DNA from: Bacteroidales bacterium
GTDB lineage: Bacteria; Bacteroidota; Bacteroidia; Bacteroidales; UBA932
Assembly (NCBI GenBank): GCA_024398105.1
Contig: JAKSJP010000008.1
Span: 1-64,000 of the forward strand
Direction: 5' to 3'
Length of the DNA stretch: 64,000 bases
Both the position numbers and the translations under genes were made by a program. The notes beneath the pieces are model-generated. The model made no database searches and had not been told where the DNA came from. It saw only the letters and a list, made by a program, of their open reading frames with translations. Every line of letters starts with the position of its first letter. Position 1 is the stretch's first letter. Of this stretch, positions 1 through 8,062 are shown piece by piece.

Positions 1-102
1 AACGCTCTCGATCTATTTTGTTATATCTCGGTACTTGCTTCTTGTACTTTCCTTCCAGTATTTTCAATGAACTTATTTGTCCCGTTTTGTTTCAAACGGG
101 CT

Positions 103-134
103 GCAAAGATAAGCACAATTTCTTTCGCTCCAAA
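103..134 (-). promoter_or_regulatory. consensus Bacteroidetes promoter firing leftward off the window
   Basis: Read on the minus strand, TTTG (134-131) and TATCTTTGC (111-103) are separated by exactly 19 nt, the canonical spacing of the Bacteroidetes primary sigma factor. Transcription would start near 97, at a 7-bp hairpin (81-87 with 94-100), and run off the left edge through at least 95 nt that contain no ATG on that strand. The leader includes GTTCATTGAAAATACTGG (minus strand), which from memory resembles the GTTCTTTGA-type element of Bacteroidetes rRNA leaders and spacers. The rRNA assignment is inference. Confidence 0.7.
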
Positions 135-215
135 CTTTTTTCAAACTTTTTTTCAATTTTTTGGCATTCAATCGCAAAAACGCTCCTTTACCCCAAGCAT
201 TTCCGTCAGTTTGGT

Positions 216-224
216 TAACTTTGC
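216..224 (+). promoter_or_regulatory. -7 promoter element of the cyclophilin gene
   Basis: TAACTTTGC fits TAnnTTTG and lies 33 nt before the ATG at 258. No clear TTTG is seen at the -33 position. The expected transcription start is near 230. Confidence 0.55.
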
Positions 225-257
225 AAAAGACAGAAACAATAAAAACAACAATACACG

Positions 258-971
258 ATGAAAAGAACCATTTTCAAGACCCTCTGCCTCGCAGGTGCTG
301 CATTCATGATGTTCAGCTGCGGAAACAAGAAGGCGGAGCAGGCAGCCATCGAGGCTGCAAAGGAGCAGGCTAGGCTTGACTCACTCGCACAGGTTGAATA
401 CGCAAAGAAAGTTGCGGAGGCAGAGTCTCTCCTCCCTAAGCTTCCGGCAGAGCCTGTATTCGTGATCGAGACGAATCTCGGCACCATGAAGGTAAAGCTC
501 TACAGCGACACTCCTAAGCATCGCGAGAACTTCGCGAAGCTCGCGCTCAGCGGCTACTACGACGGAATGCTCTTCCACAGAGTGATCAACGGCTTCATGA
601 TCCAGGGCGGCGACCCTAACTCAAAGGATCCGGACGCAGAGTCTACCTACGGACAGGGCGGTCCTGGCTACACAGTCCCTGCCGAGATCCTTCCAAACCA
701 TAACCACAAGAAGGGTGCACTTGCAGCTGCAAGAAGAGGCGACGCCGCAAACCCTCAGAGAGAGTCTTCAGGCTCGCAGTTCTATCTCGTCCAGGACGAG
801 GCAGGATGTGCTTCACTTGACGGCCAGTACACTGTCTATGGTGAGACGATCGAGGGCCTTGAGGTGATCGACAAGATCGCAGCAGTCGAGACCAAGGCGA
901 AGGACATCCCTGTAAACCCAGTACAGATCAAGAGCATCAAGCTTGACGAGTCGTCAAAGCCAGCCCTTTAA
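258..971 (+). CDS. cyclophilin-type peptidyl-prolyl cis-trans isomerase, lipoprotein
   Basis: The 237-aa product should catalyse cis-trans isomerisation of prolyl bonds in exported proteins, in the periplasm or at the outer membrane. Residues 1-20 form a lipoprotein signal ending MMFS with Cys21 as the lipidation site. Residues 22-60 are charged and Ala/Lys/Glu-rich and probably form a coiled coil. The cyclophilin domain occupies about 65-235 and carries the landmarks FHRVINGFMIQGGD (with the catalytic Arg), GQGGPGY and GSQFYLV. The stop overlaps by three bases the stop of the convergent minus-strand gene, so the two share a four-base TTAA. Family assignment is firm; clients are unknown. Confidence 0.93.
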   Translation: MKRTIFKTLCLAGAAFMMFSCGNKKAEQAAIEAAKEQARLDSLAQVEYAKKVAEAESLLPKLPAEPVFVIETNLGTMKVKLYSDTPKHRENFAKLALSGYYDGMLFHRVINGFMIQGGDPNSKDPDAESTYGQGGPGYTVPAEILPNHNHKKGALAAARRGDAANPQRESSGSQFYLVQDEAGCASLDGQYTVYGETIEGLEVIDKIAAVETKAKDIPVNPVQIKSIKLDESSKPAL

Positions 972-1558
972 TCGACAGCTCTGAAATAGATACGGACCTT
1001 GTGGTCCTCAGGAGAAACAGTGAGAGTGATCTCTCCGAGGAACGGTTTTCCACCGTCCTTCCTGAATGCAGCGGCGCTTCCGACAGGAGCGCCGTTGTCT
1101 GTAGTACCACCTTCATATATACTATAGGTGGTGATGAAGCGGCATTTGCCTTCGTCCATGGCACGGAAACCGTCCGCCTCGGTATATGGGTAGTCATACT
1201 CCTCGCGGGCCATGGTAGGCTGGCCATAGTCCATGGTAAGAGCCATCTTGACACTCTCGTACTGATTGAGTGTCGCCTTCCATGACTTGGCCACAGGGTA
1301 GCTGAGGACCAGCACATGGACCTTGTCGCTTCCTTCCGCATCCAGTCCAAGCACAAGTTCGACCGGCTGCTTGTGGAATTTGCCATAGAACAGGCCTGTG
1401 CGGTATCTGTCGGCCTTGAAACCGACCGGTTTGAGATCCTGGGTCAGCGAACCGACCGTTCCTGAGACCGGAACGCCAAGGAATTCGAGTCTGTCCTGAG
1501 CCTGACTGACCATGCAGGCGATGAGCAGCGATGTTATTGCGACGAGTATCTTCTTCAT
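968..1558 (-). CDS. small secreted protein of unknown function
   Basis: I do not recognise a named family. The 196-aa product starts with a Sec signal (Lys-Lys, then a hydrophobic stretch to about residue 20, ending SQAQ) and is probably periplasmic. The body alternates short beta-prone segments ([37 protein letters not shown]). It looks like the many small secreted Bacteroidales proteins that test an input against a threshold-like G-x-P-V-x-G start, but this gives no function. The ORF is open upstream to 1873, inside antisense lepA. The start at 1558 was chosen because it gives the signal peptide and follows a promoter (1597-1589) by about 30 nt. Confidence 0.7.
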   Translation of the reverse strand: MKKILVAITSLLIACMVSQAQDRLEFLGVPVSGTVGSLTQDLKPVGFKADRYRTGLFYGKFHKQPVELVLGLDAEGSDKVHVLVLSYPVAKSWKATLNQYESVKMALTMDYGQPTMAREEYDYPYTEADGFRAMDEGKCRFITTYSIYEGGTTDNGAPVGSAAAFRKDGGKPFLGEITLTVSPEDHKVRIYFRAVD

Positions 1559-1588
1559 GACATATACGGGCGACTTGACGCCCTCGAT

Positions 1589-1628
1589 GCAAATATATCT
1601 ATTATTCGTAAACTTCTCGTATATTTGC
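1589..1628. promoter_or_regulatory. divergent promoter pair between the small secreted protein and lepA
   Basis: On the minus strand TATATTTGC (1597-1589) serves the gene starting at 1558. On the plus strand TATATTTGC (1620-1628) serves lepA. The plus element ends only 5 nt before the lepA ATG at 1634, so the lepA message should be leaderless or nearly so. Neither promoter has a strong -33 TTTG. Confidence 0.6.
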
Positions 1629-1633
1629 AGATT

Positions 1634-3421
1634 ATGAAACATATCAGGAACTTCTGCATAATCGCACATATCGACCACGGTAAAAGTACTCTGGCGGACC
1701 GTCTCCTCGAGCTGACAAAGACACTCAACGAAAGAGACATGGAGAACCAGGTGCTCGATGACATGGACCTTGAGAAGGAGAAAGGAATCACCATCAAGAG
1801 CCACGCCATCCAGATGGAGCATACATATAAGGGAGAGAAGTATCTCCTCAACCTCATCGACACTCCGGGTCATGTCGATTTCTCGTACGAGGTATCCCGT
1901 TCGATCGCCTCATGCGAGGGTGCAATCCTCGTAGTGGACGCATCGCAGGGCATCCAGGCGCAGACTATCTCCAATCTCTACCAGGCGATCGACCATGGTC
2001 TTGAGATCATTCCGGTCCTCAACAAGATCGACATGGAATCAGCCCGACCGGAGGTGGTTGCGGACGAGGTTTGCGACCTTCTCGGATGTGATCCGGAGGA
2101 CATCTTCAAGGTATCCGCAAGGACAGGAGAAGGATGTGCGCCTATACTCGACGCCATCGTGGAGAGGATCCCTGCACCGGTCGGTGAGCCGGAGGAACCG
2201 CTCCAGGCCCTCATCTTCGACTCAGTGTTCAACTCCTTCAGAGGAGTCATCGCATATTTCAAGGTAAAGAACGGATCCATCCACAAGGGTGACAAGGTCA
2301 AGTTCTTCAGCACAGGCCAGGAGTACGTAGCCGACGAGGTCGGAGTACTCAAACTCAAGCTCGTGCCGACGGACCAGGTCTCATGCGGAGACGTAGGATA
2401 TATCATCTCAGGCATCAAGAGTGCCGCCGAGGTCAAGGTCGGTGACACCATCACCCAGGTAGACCGTCCATGCAGCGAGGCGATCGCCGGATTCGAGGAG
2501 GTCAAGCCTATGGTCTTCGCCGGCATGTACCCTGTCGACGCCTCCAAGTTCGAGGAACTCCGCAGCGTACTCGAGAAATTCCAGCTCAACGACGCTTCCT
2601 TCGTCTATGAGCCGGAGTCTTCGCTCGCCCTCGGTTCAGGTTTCCGATGCGGTTTCCTCGGCCTTCTCCACCTCGAGATCGTGCAGGAGCGTCTCTTCAG
2701 GGAATTCAACATGGACGTCATCACGACCGTCCCTAACGTATCATACCACGTCTTCACCACACAGGGTGAGGAGTTCGACGTACACAACCCTTCAGGCATG
2801 CCTGCGCCTACCCTCATCGACCATATCGAGGAGCCTTTCATCAGGGCGCAGATAATCTCGAAGGCAGACTTCTTCGGACCTATCATGAAACTCTGCCTCG
2901 ACCGCCGCGGAACCCTCGTAAGCCAGCACTACATCACCGCCGACCGTGTCGAGCTCAACTACGACATGCCGCTCTCGGAGATCGTGTTCGGTTTCTACGA
3001 CACCCTCAAGACAATCTCGAAGGGATACGCGTCCTTCGACTACCATATCACCGGCTACCGTCCAGCAAGGCTTGTCAGACTTGACATCCTGCTCAATGGA
3101 GAGCCTGCCGACGCGCTTTCATCCCTCATCCATGAGGACAATGCCTACACCTTCGGAAGAAGGATGTGCGAGAAGCTCAAGGACCTCATCCCAAGACAGC
3201 AGTTCGACATTCCGATCCAGGCAGCCATCGGAGCGAAGATCATCGCACGCGAGACTGTGAAGCAGGTGCGCAAGGACGTCACCGCGAAGTGTTACGGCGG
3301 AGACATCACCCGTAAGAGGAAACTCCTCGAGAAGCAGAAGGAAGGAAAGAAGAGAATGCGCCAGATCGGTACCGTCCAGGTGCCTCAGAGCGCCTTCATG
3401 GCAGTTCTCAAGCTCGACTAG
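1634..3421 (+). CDS. lepA: elongation factor 4 (LepA), ribosome back-translocase
   Basis: The 595-aa translational GTPase acts on ribosomes; LepA affects back-translocation and initiation or assembly under stress. The G1 motif AHIDHGKST lies near residue 13, followed by the switch region with GITIKS and the G3 motif DTPGH. NKIDM is the G4 motif. The C-terminus carries the LepA-specific domain ([16 protein letters not shown]). Length matches the family (about 600). A TTG three codons upstream is in frame, but ATG at 1634 is preferred because the promoter at 1620-1628 overlaps the upstream codon. The next gene follows after 2 nt. Confidence 0.96.
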   Translation: MKHIRNFCIIAHIDHGKSTLADRLLELTKTLNERDMENQVLDDMDLEKEKGITIKSHAIQMEHTYKGEKYLLNLIDTPGHVDFSYEVSRSIASCEGAILVVDASQGIQAQTISNLYQAIDHGLEIIPVLNKIDMESARPEVVADEVCDLLGCDPEDIFKVSARTGEGCAPILDAIVERIPAPVGEPEEPLQALIFDSVFNSFRGVIAYFKVKNGSIHKGDKVKFFSTGQEYVADEVGVLKLKLVPTDQVSCGDVGYIISGIKSAAEVKVGDTITQVDRPCSEAIAGFEEVKPMVFAGMYPVDASKFEELRSVLEKFQLNDASFVYEPESSLALGSGFRCGFLGLLHLEIVQERLFREFNMDVITTVPNVSYHVFTTQGEEFDVHNPSGMPAPTLIDHIEEPFIRAQIISKADFFGPIMKLCLDRRGTLVSQHYITADRVELNYDMPLSEIVFGFYDTLKTISKGYASFDYHITGYRPARLVRLDILLNGEPADALSSLIHEDNAYTFGRRMCEKLKDLIPRQQFDIPIQAAIGAKIIARETVKQVRKDVTAKCYGGDITRKRKLLEKQKEGKKRMRQIGTVQVPQSAFMAVLKLD

Positions 3422-3423
3422 CC

Positions 3424-4293
3424 ATGGACGTCGCGATCCTGATGACATGCTACAACCGACGGGAGAAGACCCTCTCCTGCCTGTTCGACTGCTACCGTCA
3501 GATCGACGCCATGAGCGGCAGCGGCACATATTCGTTTTCATGCTACCTCGTCGACGACGGCAGTACTGACGGCACCGCCGAGGCCGTCGCGCAGCAGTTC
3601 CCCCAGGTCAGGATAATCCGAAGCGACGGAAACCTGTACTGGAACCAGGGAATGAGGCTCGCATGGGATACCGCCGCCAACGAAAAGGACTTCGACTTCT
3701 ATCTCTGGATCAACGACGACATACGCCTGCATGAAGGCGCGATAGCATCTCTCCTGGAAAACTCGGAATTCTTCAGGCACAAGGCGATAGTCGCAGGCAC
3801 AGCCGTCGACCAGGACGGCAACATCAGCTACGGCGGCCGTACCAGGTCCATGAAGCTGATTGATCCGGACCCTACGATCCCGGTACCATGCTACCTTTTC
3901 AACGGAAACCTGGTACTCGTACCGAAGGCCGCCTATTCGGTGCTCGGCAACCTCGACCCGTCATATACCCATAGCTTCGGAGACTTCGACTATGCCGTCA
4001 GGGCCGCATGGAAAGACATACCGAAGGTAGTATGTCCCGGAATCCTCTGCGACTGTGACAGGAACCCTGGCATACCTGCGTGGGCAGATCCGGCGGACAC
4101 TCTCAGGAAAAGATACCACAGCCTCCTCTCCCCTAAGGGCAGGCCTCTCGGCGAGCAGTTCCGCTTCGACGTCAGGTACATGGGGCTCATCCGTGCGGTC
4201 CTCCACTTCATCTCACTGAACGCTAAAGTACTCTTCCCTATCAAGAATTATCTAAGAAAGACATCTGATGAGCAAGATCATCTCCATAGTTAA
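3424..4293 (+). CDS. family 2 glycosyltransferase
   Basis: The 289-aa cytoplasmic GT-A fold enzyme would transfer a sugar from a nucleotide sugar to an unknown acceptor, probably a surface glycan or lipid. The N-terminus has MTCYNRREK and YLVDDGSTDGT, the nucleotide-binding start of GT2 enzymes. A DxD-like NDDIR near residue 98 should bind the metal, and GDFDYAVRA near 180 is the usual acceptor-side acidic motif. No membrane segment is evident. It follows lepA after 2 nt and overlaps menA by 26 nt, so it is transcribed with both. The acceptor cannot be told from the sequence. Confidence 0.85.
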   Translation: MDVAILMTCYNRREKTLSCLFDCYRQIDAMSGSGTYSFSCYLVDDGSTDGTAEAVAQQFPQVRIIRSDGNLYWNQGMRLAWDTAANEKDFDFYLWINDDIRLHEGAIASLLENSEFFRHKAIVAGTAVDQDGNISYGGRTRSMKLIDPDPTIPVPCYLFNGNLVLVPKAAYSVLGNLDPSYTHSFGDFDYAVRAAWKDIPKVVCPGILCDCDRNPGIPAWADPADTLRKRYHSLLSPKGRPLGEQFRFDVRYMGLIRAVLHFISLNAKVLFPIKNYLRKTSDEQDHLHS

Positions 4294-5176
4294 GTCCATG
4301 CGTCTGAGGACATTGCCTCTCTCGCTGGCCGGTGTGTGCCTCGGAATTCTCCTGGCCGCAGCCGACTACAAGGTATCAGTCTGCACAGCAATACTCATAA
4401 TGCTGACGACAATCTGCCTGCAGATATTGTCCAACATGTCCAACGAGCTGGGAGACGTCCTCAGCGGCACCGACACCCAGGACAGGAAAGGGCCTCAGTA
4501 CGGTCTCAATTCCGGAGGAATGAGCATCCAGGAGATGAAGGTCGCGATCGGGACCTTCGTAGTGCTCTGCATAGTCTTCGGGTTGCTGATGATCAAGTCA
4601 TCCTTCGGAAAGATCTTCAGCCTCGACGGAATCTGCATGATGATGCTCGGAGCCTCTGCCATCATGGGCGCAATGAAGTACACCCTCGGCCGCAATCCAT
4701 ACGGATACAGAGGCCTGGGCGACATCTACGTCTTCATCTTCTTCGGAATCGTATCAGTGATGGGAGCATATTTCGTAGCATCCCATGCGATGCCATGGTG
4801 GATAGTCCTGCCTGCCGCATCGATCGGCTGCTTCAGCGTCGCAGTGCTCAATGTGAACAACATCCGCGACATGGCGACCGACGCCCTGACACGAACTACC
4901 GTCGCAATCCGACTTGGAGGACGCAACGCCCGCATCTACCAGACGGTCCTTATCGTCCTCGGATGGGTGTTCATGGCAGCTTTCTGCGCCGTACGCTTCT
5001 TCGACCCATGGCATTGCCTGTTCGTGCTGACACTTCCTCTATATATCATGCACGTGCGTGGAGTATGGAAACTTGATGGAAAACAGCTGGACAAAATGTT
5101 GCCTCTTCTGGTCATGGCAACATTCGCCTTTGCATTGCTCGCCGGTTTCGGTTTCGTCAAGTTCTTGATTTTTTAA
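4268..5176 (+). CDS. menA: 1,4-dihydroxy-2-naphthoate polyprenyltransferase
   Basis: The 302-aa UbiA-superfamily membrane protein attaches a polyprenyl chain to 1,4-dihydroxy-2-naphthoate in menaquinone synthesis. It has about eight to nine hydrophobic segments. The two Asp-rich prenyl-diphosphate/Mg sites are NELGDVLSGTDTQD near residues 59-72 and NNIRDMATDALTR near 197-209. An Arg-Thr-Leu-Pro motif sits in the first loop, as in MenA. The start overlaps the glycosyltransferase by 26 nt. Other UbiA enzymes share the fold, but the length and NNIRD motif favour MenA. Confidence 0.88.
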   Translation: MSKIISIVKSMRLRTLPLSLAGVCLGILLAAADYKVSVCTAILIMLTTICLQILSNMSNELGDVLSGTDTQDRKGPQYGLNSGGMSIQEMKVAIGTFVVLCIVFGLLMIKSSFGKIFSLDGICMMMLGASAIMGAMKYTLGRNPYGYRGLGDIYVFIFFGIVSVMGAYFVASHAMPWWIVLPAASIGCFSVAVLNVNNIRDMATDALTRTTVAIRLGGRNARIYQTVLIVLGWVFMAAFCAVRFFDPWHCLFVLTLPLYIMHVRGVWKLDGKQLDKMLPLLVMATFAFALLAGFGFVKFLIF

Positions 5177-5220
5177 AACTTAAAATGTTACAACTTTTTG
5201 AACAAATCAGACAAATAGGA

Positions 5221-5253
5221 CATTATTTCTACCAAAAAGACATTAAAATAATG
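5221..5253. repeat. 8-bp inverted repeat upstream of the candidate small RNA
   Basis: CATTATTT (5221-5228) and AAATAATG (5246-5253) are perfect inverted copies around a 17-nt centre. The site ends 22 nt before the TACATTTGC promoter. There is no T-run for a terminator. It could be an operator, or chance in AT-rich DNA. Confidence 0.35.
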
Positions 5254-5275
5254 TACTGCGTATTAAAATAAACGC

Positions 5276-5284
5276 TACATTTGC
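5276..5284 (+). promoter_or_regulatory. -7 element of a candidate short transcript
   Basis: TACATTTGC matches TAnnTTTG. Expected start is near 5291. No convincing TTTG at -33. The only structure downstream before the next promoter is a strong terminator. Confidence 0.5.
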
Positions 5285-5290
5285 ATCGAA

Positions 5291-5362
5291 TAGTTTTTTC
5301 ATAGGTTAAGTTTTAGGTTAGAATTGCGACCGCCTGCGTTGGGAAACGCGGGCGGTTAATTT
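5291..5362 (+). ncRNA. candidate small RNA or promoter-terminator unit of about 70 nt
   Basis: The unit runs from the promoter at 5276-5284 to a terminator at 5329-5362 and encodes no ORF. It contains two near-repeats, AGGTTAAGTTTTAGGTTAG (5312-5330 region). It lies between menA and the DUF4491 gene, which has its own promoter further on. It may be an independent small RNA, or a leader terminated before the DUF4491 gene. I know no family that matches. Confidence 0.35.
5329..5362 (+). terminator. intrinsic terminator, 12-bp stem
   Basis: ACCGCCTGCGTT (5329-5340) pairs with AACGCGGGCGGT (5345-5356) over a 4-nt loop, with one G-T pair, followed by TAATTTTTAT. It would stop both menA read-through and any short RNA from 5291. 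Confidence 0.8.
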
Positions 5363-5381
5363 TTATCAAAAGTATTTATGC

Positions 5382-5390
5382 TATCTTTGC
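5382..5390 (+). promoter_or_regulatory. -7 promoter element of the DUF4491 gene
   Basis: TATCTTTGC is a perfect TAnnTTTGC. It is 21 nt before the ATG at 5412, giving a leader of about 15 nt. Confidence 0.65.
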
Positions 5391-5411
5391 AACACAACAG
5401 CGAATCAATAA

Positions 5412-5699
5412 ATGAACATAGAAGGAATTATTTTAGGGATGGGAGCTTTCCTCTGCATTGGATTCTTCCACCCGATCGTGATAAAAAGTGAGTACTATTT
5501 CGGGGTCAAGTGCTGGCCAGTATTCCTTGTCGTAGGAATAGCCGGCTGCATCGGATCCCTCTTCGTGGAGAACGTCTACGCATCAGTACTGCTGGGCGTA
5601 TTCAGCTTTTCATGCTTCTGGAGCATCCTCGAGCTCTTTGAGCAGCGCGAGCGCGTACGCAAGGGATGGTTCCCTAAGAACAAGAACAGGAAAGACTAA
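5412..5699 (+). CDS. DUF4491 family small membrane protein
   Basis: The 95-aa product has three hydrophobic segments (about residues 1-20, 33-50 and 56-76) and a basic, hydrophilic tail (RERVRKGWFPKNKNRKD) expected to face the cytoplasm. The conserved GFFHPIVIKSEYYFG region after the first helix matches what I know of DUF4491, a family of unknown function found mainly in Bacteroidetes. It has its own promoter, and the GH97 gene starts 20 nt after its stop. No role can be given. Confidence 0.75.
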   Translation: MNIEGIILGMGAFLCIGFFHPIVIKSEYYFGVKCWPVFLVVGIAGCIGSLFVENVYASVLLGVFSFSCFWSILELFEQRERVRKGWFPKNKNRKD

Positions 5700-5719
5700 A
5701 CAAAAACTTATCAATACAC

Positions 5720-7714
5720 ATGAAAAGAACACTTGTACTTTTAACACTCCTTGGCTTCTGCGCCATCGCATCCGCACAGCCAGGTCCTGGCAGGTTCCAG
5801 GTGCAGCAGAACGAGGTAACCAGTCCTGACGGAAGACTGTCGGTCAACGTCATCCTCGGCAGAGGAGGCGCCCCTGCCTACACAGTCAGCTATGACTCGA
5901 ACGTAATCCTCGAGAACTCCCCTCTCGGCCTTGTGACTACCGGCGGAGACCTCACAAGAGGCCTTGAATTCGTCTCAGCAGAGACTGAATCCGTAAGCAA
6001 GAACTACACTCAGGCAAAGATCAAGAAGTCACAGATCAGCTACAACGCCAACAGGCTCACTTTCGTAGTCAAGGACTCAAAGGGACAGGAGCTGAGCATC
6101 ATCTTCGAGGTCAGCAACAATGACATCGCATTCAGGTACAGGCTCGGCGAGTACAGGAACAGGTATTCTACCGTCATCCTCAAGGAAGCGACCGGCTTCG
6201 ACTTCCCTCTCGGAACCACCACATTCCTCTCTGCACAGGCAGACCCTATGACCGGCTTCGCACAGACCAAACCTTCATACGAGGAGGGCTACGGATATGA
6301 CGAGCCGATGGACAAGAAGTCTGACTACGGTAACGGATACACCTTCCCATGCCTCTTCCACATCGGTGACAACTGGGCTCTCATCTCTGAGACAGGCGTG
6401 ACCGGCAAGTATGTAGGCTCGCACCTCAGCGAGGAAAAGGCCGGCGGTCTCTACACCATCGACTTCCCTGACGAGAGAGAGATCAGCGGCTGGGCATCTT
6501 CAAGCGTTGCCATGGCTCTTCCAGGATACACTCCTTACAGGACCATCACAGTCGGAGACAACCTTGCACCTATCGTGGAGACCACCATCCCTTATGACGT
6601 CGTAGAGCCGCTCTACCAGCCTTCACAGGACTATGTCTATGGCAAGTCTACCTGGAGCTGGATCATGTGGGGCGACGGTGCAACCGTCTATGACGACCAG
6701 GTCAAGTACATCGACCTCGCAGCAGCAATGGGCTACAAGTACTGCCTCGTCGACGCACTCTGGGACACCCAGATCGGACGCGACAGGATCGAAGAGCTCT
6801 CTAAGTACGCCCAGTCGAAGGGTGTCAGCCTCTTCCTCTGGTACAACTCCAACGGAGCATGGAACGACGCTCCTCAGGGTCCTAGAGGATGCATGTCGAC
6901 CAGCATCGAGAGAGCAGCCGAGATGAAGTGGCTCAAGAAGATCGGTGTGAAGGGTCTCAAGATCGACTTCTTCGGCAGCGACAAGCAGCCTATGATCCAG
7001 ACCTACGAGGACATCCTCAGCGACGCCAACGAGTATGGTCTGATGATCATCTTCCATGGCTGTACCCTTCCTCGCGGATGGGAAAGAATGTATCCTAACT
7101 TCGTAGGAGCAGAGGCAGTCCTCGCATCCGAGAACCTCATGTTCTCGCAGGGATTCAACGACATCGAGGCAGTCAATGCTTCAACCCATCCATTCATGAG
7201 AAACGCAGTCGCTGCGATGGAGTACGGTGGATCGCCTCTCAACAAGCACTGGGGCAGGGACAACCAGCGTGGAAACACCCGCAGGACCACCGATGCATTC
7301 GAGCTTGCCACAGCAGTCCTCTTCCAGAACCCTATCCAGAACTTCGCCATCGCTCCTAACAACCTCCAGGACGCTCCTGCAGAGGAACTCGACTACATGA
7401 GAGCTGTTCCTACCGAGTGGGACGACATCAAGTTCATCGACGGATATCCTGGAAAGTTCGCCATCGTTGCCAGAAGAAGCGGTGACAAGTGGTACATCGC
7501 CGGCGTCAACGGACAGAAGACTCCGCTCAAGTACACTCTCGACCTCAAGGCATTCGGTCTCAGCTTCGACAAGAAGGGTACCGCATCGTCGGAATTCACT
7601 TTCTGGTCTGACAACGCTGCACGCGAGACCCTCAAGGCTGAGTCTCCAAAGGTAAAGAACGGCCTCCTCAACATCGAGGTACAGCCTGACGGCGGTTTTG
7701 TCGTAGTACTCTAG
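5720..7714 (+). CDS. glycoside hydrolase family 97 (alpha-glucosidase or alpha-galactosidase type)
   Basis: The 664-aa secreted enzyme has a signal peptide (residues 1-19, ending ASA). A beta-sandwich domain (about 25-280) carries SPDGRLSVNV, typical of the GH97 N-terminus. The (beta/alpha)8 domain (about 285-555) includes KGLKIDFFG near residue 413 and GAEAVLASEN near 463, and a C-terminal beta domain follows. GH97 has inverting glucosidases of the SusB type and retaining alpha-galactosidases. The Asp in KIDFF sits where the retaining enzymes have their nucleophile, so alpha-galactosidase activity is the better guess. No SusC/D pair is adjacent; a hairpin follows the gene. Confidence 0.88.
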   Translation: MKRTLVLLTLLGFCAIASAQPGPGRFQVQQNEVTSPDGRLSVNVILGRGGAPAYTVSYDSNVILENSPLGLVTTGGDLTRGLEFVSAETESVSKNYTQAKIKKSQISYNANRLTFVVKDSKGQELSIIFEVSNNDIAFRYRLGEYRNRYSTVILKEATGFDFPLGTTTFLSAQADPMTGFAQTKPSYEEGYGYDEPMDKKSDYGNGYTFPCLFHIGDNWALISETGVTGKYVGSHLSEEKAGGLYTIDFPDEREISGWASSSVAMALPGYTPYRTITVGDNLAPIVETTIPYDVVEPLYQPSQDYVYGKSTWSWIMWGDGATVYDDQVKYIDLAAAMGYKYCLVDALWDTQIGRDRIEELSKYAQSKGVSLFLWYNSNGAWNDAPQGPRGCMSTSIERAAEMKWLKKIGVKGLKIDFFGSDKQPMIQTYEDILSDANEYGLMIIFHGCTLPRGWERMYPNFVGAEAVLASENLMFSQGFNDIEAVNASTHPFMRNAVAAMEYGGSPLNKHWGRDNQRGNTRRTTDAFELATAVLFQNPIQNFAIAPNNLQDAPAEELDYMRAVPTEWDDIKFIDGYPGKFAIVARRSGDKWYIAGVNGQKTPLKYTLDLKAFGLSFDKKGTASSEFTFWSDNAARETLKAESPKVKNGLLNIEVQPDGGFVVVL

Positions 7715-7757
7715 AGGCGGGAAACTGCTTTCAGGACACAGAATAAGCAATCTGACC

Positions 7758-7794
7758 AGGAGGGCGAAAAGTCAATTTGGCTTTTCGCCCTCCT
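7758..7794 (+). terminator. hairpin after the GH97 gene, 14-bp stem
   Basis: AGGAGGGCGAAAAG (7758-7771) pairs perfectly with CTTTTCGCCCTCCT (7781-7794) over a 9-nt loop. The following sequence is only moderately T-rich. It is the likely 3' end of the GH97 transcript. Confidence 0.7.
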
Positions 7795-7845
7795 TCATAT
7801 CAACCTATAAGCTTGAGGATCTTCGTGTCGAAACAATCGGAATAC

Positions 7846-7883
7846 AAAAAAGAGCTAACTATTGAAAATCAAATAGTTAGCTC
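7846..7883 (-). terminator. terminator of tRNA-Leu
   Basis: GAGCTAACTATT (7852-7863) and AATAGTTAGCTC (7872-7883) form a 12-bp stem. On the minus strand it is followed by six T (7851-7846), the classical intrinsic terminator just downstream of the tRNA. Confidence 0.85.
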
Positions 7884-7892
7884 GCTTTTTCG

Positions 7893-7976
7893 TGCCCGAG
7901 GCCGGACTCGAACCGGCACGCCTTTAAGGGGCAAAGGATTTTGAGTCCTTCGTGTCTACCATTTCACCACTCGGGC
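7893..7976 (-). tRNA. tRNA-Leu (anticodon CAA)
   Basis: The 84-nt minus-strand sequence folds as a class II tRNA. The acceptor arm is GCCCGAG with CTCGGGC plus discriminator A. The anticodon loop CTCAAAA gives anticodon CAA, which reads UUG. A variable arm of about 13 nt (TGCCCCTTAAAGG region) and the T-loop GGTTCGAGTCC follow. CCA is not encoded. It has its own promoter and terminator. Confidence 0.95.
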
Positions 7977-7993
7977 CCATAGGATATGAGACC

Positions 7994-8042
7994 GCAAAGG
8001 TAACTCAATTCCGCAAATAATCAAACTTATTGACTATATTTG
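7994..8042. promoter_or_regulatory. divergent promoters of tRNA-Leu and aroB
   Basis: The tRNA promoter on the minus strand has TTTG (8025-8022), exactly 19 nt, then TACCTTTGC (8002-7994), a full consensus about 10 nt before the mature 5' end. The aroB promoter on the plus strand has TATATTTG at 8035-8042, 20 nt before the aroB ATG. The -33 regions overlap. Confidence 0.75.
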
Positions 8043-8062
8043 TAAGTTCAGAGCAAAGTGTT

